A model generated the notes under the pieces. That model was not told the DNA's origin, ran no database searches, and saw only the letters and a list, made by a program, of their open reading frames with translations. Shown piece by piece: positions 1-6,241 of a stretch of DNA of 22,432 nucleotides (position 1 is the stretch's first letter; each line of letters starts with the position of its first letter). The stretch spans positions 1-22,432 of the forward strand of contig PJAB01000661.1 of NCBI GenBank assembly GCA_002887195.1. The letters are read 5' to 3'. The stretch is from Chrysochromulina parva (Eukaryota; Haptophyta; Prymnesiales; Chrysochromulinaceae). Made by a program: the position numbers and the translations under genes.

Positions 1-497
1 GCAAAAATGGAGGTGTCTAGTGCGACCTCCGGCCCCATGAGTGCCTCCATCAAAGGAAACAGCCGCTCACACAGGAGCCACGCCTGATCATACATCAGGA
101 TGAACACTGGAGGGTATCCAGCCGTGTGCAACGCGTCGATCGTATCAGAGAGCGCGCGAAGAGACACTCCAAGATCCATCCATGGTAACGCGGCAACTTG
201 GGTGTATCCAGCGAGAACGATGTCCTGCTTTATTCGGTGGGATTTTCCGGCATAAGCAGAGCATGGAACCTCCTGAGAGCGGTGGTGATCTCCAGAGACA
301 CTGGAAGTAGCGCTGCAGGGCAGCTCACTCACTGTCAATCCGCCACGTGACATCGACAGCCAAAGGTCTCTCTGCATCAGCGCCGATGGCAACTTCAACG
401 ATGAGAGCGTCTCGTGCAGAAGCCTTTGAACAAGGGACGTCCCACTGGGCTCTTTGTTTTCGGCAGCAGCAGCTCCAGGCCGAGCTTTTTTCGCCAT
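1..497 (-). CDS. N-terminal part of an unrecognised protein, possibly PhyH-like (runs off left edge)
   Basis: Reading leftward from ATG at 497 (ATG GCG AAA AAA GCT) the frame stays open for 165 codons to the window edge, with no stop. The first ~20 residues are Ala/Lys-rich and probably disordered. After that the protein is well mixed and looks genuinely coded, with a hydrophobic strand followed by an acidic-aromatic motif (GYPPVFILMYDQAW, residues ~127-140) and then a helix. That motif reminds me of phytanoyl-CoA dioxygenase-like proteins, but the iron-binding HxD...H region would lie outside the window, so the family is a weak guess. No signal peptide is visible. A second open frame on the same strand (558-325) overlaps the 5' part, but it stops at 325, while this frame continues through the best protein-like stretch. 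The gene is divergent from the one at 724 and shares a 226-bp promoter region with it. Confidence 0.6.
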   Translation of the reverse strand, partial: MAKKARPGAAAAENKEPSGTSLVQRLLHETLSSLKLPSALMQRDLWLSMSRGGLTVSELPCSATSSVSGDHHRSQEVPCSAYAGKSHRIKQDIVLAGYTQVAALPWMDLGVSLRALSDTIDALHTAGYPPVFILMYDQAWLLCERLFPLMEALMGPEVALDTSIF

Positions 498-723
498 GGC
501 TCCGAGGCCAATTCATGTTAATACACACAACATGTAAGCAGCACAGCTGTGAAGACAATACACAGTCACAGCGCCGCGGCGGCCGGCCCTGCCTTGCTCA
601 TGGCGTAGCGGCATTTTCTGAACACATATCACGTTTCGAATCGTATCTTCGTGTGCACAGAATTCGTCAATCCTTGTGCAAGATCGCGCACTCGCACAAA
701 ATTAATTAAATTGTCTCTGTACA
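498..723. promoter_or_regulatory. Divergent promoter region with AT-rich motifs
   Basis: This 226-bp spacer separates the minus-strand gene starting at 497 from the plus-strand gene starting at 724. It holds two AT-rich islands in otherwise GC-rich DNA. One is CATGTTAATACACACAAC at 514-531, which lies 17-34 nt upstream of the minus-strand ATG. The other contains the palindrome TTAATTAA at 702-709, 15-22 nt upstream of the plus-strand ATG. A near copy of the first motif lies at 6028-6049, upstream of another minus-strand start. No canonical TATA box is evident. Confidence 0.5.
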
Positions 724-1373
724 ATGAAGCTCGTCATGATCCTTGCCTTGTTCGCCTCCGCCGATGCCTTTCAAGCGATCACGCTTGTGACCAAGGGTGC
801 GAAGCTACGCGTCCCAGCGCCACCGCAAGCGGTGGCGCTTCCGGCAGTGGCCGTCAAGCTCAATGCAGCCTTCTTGGGTATGTACGGAATTGGGATGTGG
901 CTGCGTCCGGACTGGATGATGGACAAGATAATGGCGACTGGTGAGCCCATCAAATATCACGACACTGCATACATGCTCGGGCAGTATCTTGGTGCTGCGT
1001 GTAAGTCGCTCAGCCTCAATGTCCAGAGTTCTCGTCTCTCGGATACGTGTTGACCATCAGTGCAATGACTGATTCTCGTCCATGCTCAGACCTTGCGACA
1101 TCCGTGCGGTTGTTAGTCGTGCTCACCACGGCCAGAGCTATCACCTCTGCAGTGCTGGCCCCCGTCTTTGCCCTGCAAGCGGCGTTGTGCCTCACGTCTA
1201 TCATGCGTCTCGTGCGTGGCACGGCCGAAAAAGAGAGCGGTCAGAGATGGGCGTGGCTGACTGCGATCAATCCATCCCTGTACGGCGATGCGCTGACGCT
1301 GAAAATCCCGCTGATCCTTGGCCAAGGCTCGATGGCGACTCTTTGTTGGTGTGCCATGAAGAGTCTCATTTGA
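724..1373 (+). CDS. Small membrane protein with plastid-type leader, one intron
   Basis: Exons 724-1000 and 1090-1373 give a 186-residue protein. The donor is GTAAGT at 1001 and the acceptor is CATGCTCAG ending at 1089; the frame is kept, and Tyr93 is split by the junction. Without splicing the frame would stop at 1053. The N-terminus (MKLVMILALFASADAFQA) is a signal peptide with a predicted cleavage before Phe16, resembling the ASAF motif that directs proteins into secondary plastids. A short basic, Pro/Ala-rich transit-like stretch follows. The mature part has about three or four hydrophobic segments (roughly residues 48-60, 83-106, 110-132 and 163-180), so it is probably an integral membrane protein, possibly in a plastid membrane. 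I do not recognise the family. Targeting is inferred from the leader only. Confidence 0.75.
1001..1089 (+). other. Intron (89 nt, GT-AG)
   Basis: The intron begins GTAAGT and ends ...CATGCTCAG. Removing it joins two open frames and extends the hydrophobic protein by 94 residues after the junction. It is a phase-1 intron. Confidence 0.75.
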
Positions 1374-1776
1374 TTTGACAACGGAGAGCGTTGAATGAGT
1401 GAGCAAGATGTAACAAGATGTGACTGAGTGAGATTTGAGAACGTGCCAATGGTGCGGCATGTCTGTAGTCTGCATTGGCTCTAAGAATGTGCTGTGTGTA
1501 GGCTGTACTAAGGGGTTGAAAACAACCCCTGAATTGTTCTGTTTCTGTATCATTCCTTGTGGGCGAGACAGTCCTCGTTCTTCCGGAATTCGCGCTATCG
1601 GCCGCACACGTCTGCGCCCTCATCGCATTGTTCGACTTTCATTCCATCCGGAAGCCGAACCGAAATGGCTCTTTGGGATGGTTCGTTACTAATATGGCTA
1701 GTAACAAAGTACGTGAATAGCCGAGCGTTCGTCACTCTTTAGTCTCTTTATCCGTCCTTCCTCTGCGCAACCCATC
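1374..1776. other. Intergenic region with a perfect hairpin
   Basis: This 403-bp stretch lies between two plus-strand genes. Open frames here are short and have no protein-like character. The only clear structure is the perfect inverted repeat at 1511-1530. The remainder should hold the 3' end of the upstream transcript and the promoter of the gene at 1777. A pyrimidine-rich stretch (ctctttatccgtccttcctc) lies just upstream of that ATG. Confidence 0.5.
1511..1530. repeat. Perfect inverted repeat, 8-bp stem and 4-nt loop
   Basis: AGGGGTTG, loop AAAA, CAACCCCT. It lies 138 nt after the stop of the gene ending at 1373, so it could form a stem-loop in that mRNA's 3' UTR. It does not match the histone 3' stem-loop consensus. 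Confidence 0.7.
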
Positions 1777-2296
1777 ATGAGTGCCAACGCTCTTCCGGCC
1801 ACCATCGTAGCCCTCGGAGCCGCGGGCATGAGCTACTGTATGCCACCGCATCTAGATTTTCTTCCTCTGCCCTGCGAGGCATCACGTCCTCTACACGTTC
1901 TCACGTCTGCTCCTCCAATCGCAGGGTACATATCCTCAATTTCGAAGCGCCAATTGGCGCGCGCTCAATCCGAGGGATTCGAGCCGGCGAAGCCGAAACC
2001 AGTTCGTCGACACAGCTCAGGTGGCCATGCATTCCTTCCCGACCAAAAGCAGAAAGACGCCATCAACGCGGCAAAAAAGAACTTTGGGGTCCCACCCGAG
2101 CTCGTGCAAGACCGTGAGGTTTGTGTGATGGCCAACGACGCATGCGACGCGATCTCCTTATCAAAGTTCTCTGGCATGGTTGATTGTGCATGTCTGGCAT
2201 GGCTGATGGTGCCTATCTGACGTGGCTGATGTTGCCCATCTGCTACTATGCCTGATATGGCAGGGTGATCGGCTTCCGACGACCCGCGGGTTCTAA
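1777..2296 (+). CDS. Small single-span protein, probably three exons
   Basis: The proposed exons are 1777-1837, 1925-2118 and 2264-2296, giving 95 residues that end in ...LPTTRGF. Intron 1 (1838-1924) begins GTATGC, has a long pyrimidine tract and ends TCGCAG. It is 87 nt and in frame, so its retention would insert 29 residues without a stop. Intron 2 (2119-2263) has a weak GTTTGT donor and a TATGGCAG acceptor; without it the frame runs on to a stop at 2218-2220 through DNA full of near-repeated GGCTGAT words, which does not look coded. The protein has one hydrophobic segment near the N-terminus (residues ~6-25), then a basic, Pro-containing hydrophilic tail. This layout resembles small subunits anchored in a mitochondrial or ER membrane, but I cannot name a family. 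The start is the first ATG, in a good context (CATCATGAG). Confidence 0.5.
1838..1924 (+). other. Probable intron (87 nt, in frame)
   Basis: GTATGC donor and TCGCAG acceptor, with a strongly pyrimidine-rich 3' half. The length is a multiple of three and the intron contains no stop codon, so retention would still give an open frame. Confidence 0.6.
2119..2263 (+). other. Possible intron (145 nt)
   Basis: The donor GTTTGT is weak and the acceptor is TATGGCAG. Splicing gives a short last exon encoding GDRLPTTRGF and a stop. The call rests on the non-coding look of the intervening sequence. Confidence 0.35.
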
Positions 2297-2624
2297 ACGA
2301 CTTCTGGAGCAGCCCCGCCGGTTGACTGTCTGTTGAGAACACGTGATACAATGCGCAAGGGGCATTTGGATCGGTGTGTCTTGCACGAGCGGCCAGCGCG
2401 CGGAGCGGACGGCCACATGCCCGTGGGGTCGCCAATGCCGCATCTTGCCAATGGCCATCGCGCATCGCCGTTAGGGGGTGCATGCTCACCAACTGTCTCC
2501 CCGGATGGCGTGTTGAACTGAATCGAACTGGGTGGTGCGTTATGTTAAAACTGCGACGTGTTATGATTGGCGTCCCAATCAAGAACTGGTCATGTAGCGC
2601 CACGTCACCACACCGACCGTGCCG
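2297..2624. other. Intergenic region with inverted CCAAT repeat
   Basis: This 328-bp stretch lies between two plus-strand genes. No convincing coding frame is present. Near its 3' end is a perfect 7-bp inverted repeat made of a CCAAT box and its reverse, about 44 nt upstream of the next ATG. The rest should hold a 3' end and a promoter, without further recognisable elements. Confidence 0.45.
2564..2581. promoter_or_regulatory. Inverted CCAAT-box repeat
   Basis: TGATTGG, spacer CGTC, CCAATCA. The repeat is perfect and ends 43 nt before the ATG at 2625. CCAAT boxes are known NF-Y sites in eukaryotic promoters; function here is inferred from position only. Confidence 0.45.
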
Positions 2625-4268
2625 ATGGCATCGCCGTCGGTGGCCGTCGCGGGAGCGTTGCTGCTTGCCGCGGTCGCTACGACCGGGCAGCCGCATTGCG
2701 ACACGGCTGGCGACGCTGCGACGCTACGTCGACGTGCGGCGGAGCTGTACCAATCTGGTGAGTGGACTCTGGCGGATAGCTGCGTTTCTTCAGCACTGGT
2801 CACGATGACCGGAGAGCTTGAAATGCTTGCCACGCAGGCGGAGGCGCTTCGTCGCTTCCGCGACGCGCGGCGAGCTTCTCCGACGAGCGCGCCGGCTATC
2901 AGTGGATGCATCGTCGATGCGAGCGGCAGTTCCGTGTGCCTGCCCGAGTTGAAGACATCTGTGACAACACAGCATCTGCCACAGAATGTGGAGGAGTGTG
3001 GTTCCGAGCAGAGCGCGATCTTGCTCCTCGAGCAGCAGCAACAGCAGCAGCAGGCGCTCGAACCACCTGCGACGAGAGGGGGGGCGGATGCGGGCGCTGA
3101 GCCCGGCGGCGACGGCGCGGTGGACGGCGGCGGCGGCAGCAGCAGCATCAGCATCAGCAGTGCCACCGCCAGCAGCAGCAGCTTCTACGACACGTACATC
3201 GTGCAGGCGGCGCGTCGGCTGTGGTGGACGGCGGCGAAACGTGCCGTCGACGAGCTGCGCAACCAGAACGTGCCGCCCAGCTCCGAGACGCGCCGTGCGC
3301 TCACGGAGCTGCGCGATGAGTCAGGCTCGCTGCTCGCCCTCATGAGGCAGACCAAACTCGACGAGGCGACGATCTCATGCGCCGTCATGTGGGCGCAGGG
3401 CGAGCGCTCAATACACCTGAACGTCAAGTTCGCGGGCCGGCTGGACGCGCCCGTGACCGTGCTCAACGTGGACAACGAAGAGGTGCACATGAACGCCACG
3501 CACGTGAGCTTCTCCGGCGTCGGGCGGCAGAAACCGAAGCGGTACGTGATGAACATCGAGCTGTTTGAGCAGATCGACCCGGAGCGCTCTTCGTGGGCGT
3601 TCGGCTCGGTGGGCACGGTGCGCTTCGTGCTGCGCAAGGCAGTGGATGGCTCGTGGGCGCGCCTCACCAAGTCGAATGAGACGGTCAAGCATCACCGGCA
3701 GTGGTGGGAGAAGCAGGAGCAGGTGGAGAAGGAGGATCGTAAGCAAAAGGAGACGGAGGCCAATACGGCGCGCGAGAAAAAGGCGGCGGAAGAGGCCGAG
3801 GAGCGCGCGGTCGAACAGGCGGCCGTCAAGCAGAAGGCCGCCGCCGAGCTAGCAGAGAAGCAAGCGGAGATCCTCGCACAGCGAGTGGCACGTCGGCTCG
3901 AACAGAAGCCGACGCTCGACGCGGCGCTCGCCGCCTTCGACACCTTCGCCACGGCGCCAAAGGAGCAGCTTGACGCGACGATGGTCGCGGCGCAGGACGC
4001 GGCGATGGAGCTACTCAAGGTAGTCGGGCAGGAGGGCAATGAGACCGCGAGCGCCAATGCACAGCAGAGGCTAAACGCACTGAAGACGCTCCGTGCCACC
4101 GGCTTTGCCGATCTGACGACCGACGTGGCCAACGGCCTGAGCCAGAAGTACAAGAGCTGGCTCACCAACCTCATCGAGCCCGAGGTCGAGGCGCTGCCCT
4201 CTAAGAAGGCCAAGAAGAAGGCCAAACCGAAGGCTAAGCCGAAGGCGGGCATGGCCGACTCGGCATGA
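2625..4268 (+). CDS. Secreted or ER-lumenal CS-domain (p23-like) protein
   Basis: The gene encodes 547 residues. The open frame extends 6 nt upstream to a GTG, but the first ATG is at 2625 and starts a clear signal peptide (MASPSVAVAGALLLAAVATT). A short TPR-like helical pair follows (~residues 30-80). Then comes low-complexity sequence with Gln (~136-142), Gly and Ser runs. The CS domain is at ~256-361: it opens with Trp256, has the strand pattern of p23/Sgt1 folds, and contains SSWAFG, VRFVLRKA and WARLTK, as in the CS domain of HACD/PHS1-type acyl-CoA dehydratases and B-ind1. CS domains dock chaperones or partner proteins. The C-terminal third is a long charged helix (~362-420), a helical domain, and a Lys-rich tail (SKKAKKKAKPKAKPKAG). 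No KDEL-type signal is seen. Function beyond protein-protein contact in the secretory pathway is unknown. Confidence 0.85.
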   Translation: MASPSVAVAGALLLAAVATTGQPHCDTAGDAATLRRRAAELYQSGEWTLADSCVSSALVTMTGELEMLATQAEALRRFRDARRASPTSAPAISGCIVDASGSSVCLPELKTSVTTQHLPQNVEECGSEQSAILLLEQQQQQQQALEPPATRGGADAGAEPGGDGAVDGGGGSSSISISSATASSSSFYDTYIVQAARRLWWTAAKRAVDELRNQNVPPSSETRRALTELRDESGSLLALMRQTKLDEATISCAVMWAQGERSIHLNVKFAGRLDAPVTVLNVDNEEVHMNATHVSFSGVGRQKPKRYVMNIELFEQIDPERSSWAFGSVGTVRFVLRKAVDGSWARLTKSNETVKHHRQWWEKQEQVEKEDRKQKETEANTAREKKAAEEAEERAVEQAAVKQKAAAELAEKQAEILAQRVARRLEQKPTLDAALAAFDTFATAPKEQLDATMVAAQDAAMELLKVVGQEGNETASANAQQRLNALKTLRATGFADLTTDVANGLSQKYKSWLTNLIEPEVEALPSKKAKKKAKPKAKPKAGMADSA

Positions 4269-4784
4269 GCTGGCGGCGATCTCCGCACTCATCTCCAACC
4301 CCGAGGCTGGGATCCCGTTTGACAATCGTGTCAACCGGCGTGCGGCATGCGTCTGCCTCGCGTCGGCAGCTGTCGCGAACTCGCCGTTGGCATGCCCTCT
4401 ATCGACTCGCCGCGTTGTGTGACCTCTGGTCGATGTGTGCTGCCGACCATACAGGCTCGAGGCGCACCATTGTCGTCAGGTGGCAGGGTCCCAGGTCGGC
4501 TCGGTAAATTAGACCTTTTGCGGTCCGGTATGTCACTCCTATGTGTCCGGTCGCGGCGCCGTCGGTAGCCGAATTTAGCCGAAGGAATTCCTTGATCCTA
4601 TGACCATGAGGCATAGCCCCGAAACGAAAAAGGGGTTTCGTCCTCTTTCAGTCATTTTGTGGACAGTGACCGCTGTGAACATGACGTCCCGGTGCAAATT
4701 GCGACGTCATTGCGCGTGTATAGCGTCGGGTCGCTCCGCTCTCTCGCTCGCTGTCACTCATCAGCAACACCAACAGGCCCAGGA
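4269..4784. other. Intergenic region between convergent genes
   Basis: This 516-bp stretch separates the ends of a plus-strand and a minus-strand gene, so it should be mostly 3' UTR and terminator. It contains the 12-bp palindrome AAGGAATTCCTT (4582-4593) and a possible hairpin at 4617-4640. Short open frames here look like shadows. No RNA gene was recognised. Confidence 0.5.
4617..4640. repeat. Short hairpin in shared 3' region
   Basis: CGAAAC (4620-4625) can pair with GTTTCG (4635-4640); alternatively CCCC (4617-4620) pairs with GGGG (4632-4635). It lies between two convergent genes and may mark a 3' end. Its role is not shown. Confidence 0.35.
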
Positions 4785-6008
4785 TTAGCCGTGCGTGCTC
4801 TCGTCTAGCTTCGGATGAGCCACCACCCGAGCGTCGACGAATAGGATTTCGCCCTCGACGAGCGGCGCGTCGGCGGCAAAGTCGGTCGCTGCATGCCGCC
4901 AGGCAGCTGCCTTATTTGGATCTGTCCATACGCTCGCTTGCAAGCGCGCATTGTGCCAAAACGGCCTCCCATTGGACGCGGTGCACCGCGTCCACTCGGC
5001 GCCGTCGAACTCGGCCTCGAGCTGCGTAGCGGTGACGCCCTCCACCCATTCGCGGTCGACGCGCGAGACACGCACGAGCAGCCCACGTGCAATCAGTCCA
5101 CATAGGAAGCATCGCGTATGTTCCTCGGAGCGTACCGGCACCATAGCGGCCAGCCGACCGCCTTGAGGCTCGCTCGGGCCCACAGCCGGCGTCTCGCTAG
5201 CTCGCGCCTCGCCCGGCATCTCGCCCGGTCTGACGTCCGGCCGCGCCTCGCCCGGCCGCGAATCGGCAGGCGGCCATGCCAGCCGCGCCGCCACCACTCT
5301 CGCCAACTGCTCTGCGTGCTGGCGGGAGTAGACCACGTCACTCGCAAGCAGCAGGCCAAAGCGCTCGCTGCGCGCAAGCCGCCGTTCGTAGAGCGGCTCC
5401 TCCACGTCATTGCGCGTGATGCCCGCAGCGTCAACAGCAAGCCCTTGCAGCTGTTGCTGCTTGATGGCTTGCTCCGTGCTGTAAATCTCGGCGGCGTCAG
5501 CGCACCCTGGCGCCTCCTCATCCCAGTCGAGGAGCGCAACGCGCGTACGCCGACTACCGGTACGTGTGTCACCGGCACCCACATGGACGCAGCGCACGTT
5601 CTCCGCGACTGTTCGCAGCAGGATCGGGAGGCAGTCTGAGAGAACTGACTCCGCTGCTCCGAGTGCTGCAGCAGTCAACCCCGGTAGGCCCAATCCGCAA
5701 CCGAGTTCAAGGACACGCAGCGTGGGCAGCTGAAGTTCACGCCGCTCTGCGGCGAGCCAGCATGATAGCAGCAGCGCGCACGGCCACACTCGCCAGCCAG
5801 TGCCACCCTCGCTATAGGTGCACTCAGCCACGCGCACCTCGAACACCTCTGCCACGCCGCTGCTGCGAAAAACATACGTGCATGACTGGGGTTCGCGATG
5901 CTTGGCGTTGCACGGGTAGAAGAAGCGGTCGTGTGCGCGTGCACAGCGAGCGAGGAAGTTTGCCGTGCTCTCGGGAGCGATGACGGTACCTCCAGGCCTG
6001 GCAGTCAT
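4785..6008 (-). CDS. METTL21-type protein methyltransferase with C-terminal WW domain
   Basis: The gene encodes 407 residues starting from ATG at 6008. The family 16 methyltransferase signature is present: GWRVWPCALLL (~71-81), the SAM-binding motif I VLELGCGLGLPG (99-110), an acidic motif II region ending SVLSD, the ALLDWDEE strand (~158-165) and LLASDVVYS (~220-228), where the D-V-V-Y post-motif is typical of METTL21/EEF1AKMT3 lysine methyltransferases. These enzymes methylate lysines on chaperones and translation factors using S-adenosylmethionine. A Pro/Glu/Arg-rich spacer (~248-285) with RPGEARP-like repeats interrupts the C-terminal half. At 339-364 there is a WW domain: Trp339, 21 residues, Trp361, then TDP, with FWHN in the aromatic position. 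WW domains bind Pro-rich ligands. The gene is convergent with the CS-domain gene and divergent from RAD16. The substrate cannot be read from sequence. Confidence 0.85.
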   Translation of the reverse strand: MTARPGGTVIAPESTANFLARCARAHDRFFYPCNAKHREPQSCTYVFRSSGVAEVFEVRVAECTYSEGGTGWRVWPCALLLSCWLAAERRELQLPTLRVLELGCGLGLPGLTAAALGAAESVLSDCLPILLRTVAENVRCVHVGAGDTRTGSRRTRVALLDWDEEAPGCADAAEIYSTEQAIKQQQLQGLAVDAAGITRNDVEEPLYERRLARSERFGLLLASDVVYSRQHAEQLARVVAARLAWPPADSRPGEARPDVRPGEMPGEARASETPAVGPSEPQGGRLAAMVPVRSEEHTRCFLCGLIARGLLVRVSRVDREWVEGVTATQLEAEFDGAEWTRCTASNGRPFWHNARLQASVWTDPNKAAAWRHAATDFAADAPLVEGEILFVDARVVAHPKLDESTHG

Positions 6009-6241
6009 CGTGTGCGACGACTGCCATCATGTTAATTAATACACACAACCATTCACAGTGCCAGTTACCGGTAGAAGACGCGCCGTCGTTGGGGCTGCTT
6101 CGTTGTGCGTTGTGTTGAAACGCAACGCGCCGCATCTTCCCGGTAGATTCGACGCTGCGCGGGAGAGCCGAGAGGTGTCCGAGCACACGCGGGCTTGCGC
6201 TCGTGTGGCGCGGCGCAAACGCCTTGAGCAAAACCAACCCG
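6009..6241. promoter_or_regulatory. Divergent promoter region, methyltransferase / RAD16
   Basis: The spacer is 233 bp. It contains CATGTTAATTAATACACACA from 6028, followed by AC (to 6049), 20-41 nt upstream of the minus-strand ATG at 6008. This matches the motif at 514-531 except for an extra TTAA. The rest is GC-rich and shows no TATA box facing RAD16. Confidence 0.5.

Noticed and set aside
325..558. 77-codon minus-strand open frame at the left edge
   Set aside because: It stops at 325, whereas the overlapping frame from 497 remains open to the window edge and encodes the most protein-like sequence; no good intron joins the two.
1965..2696. 243-codon minus-strand open frame
   Set aside because: It crosses two gene regions, is Arg/His-rich with no hydrophobic core or motif, and is antisense to better-supported exons.
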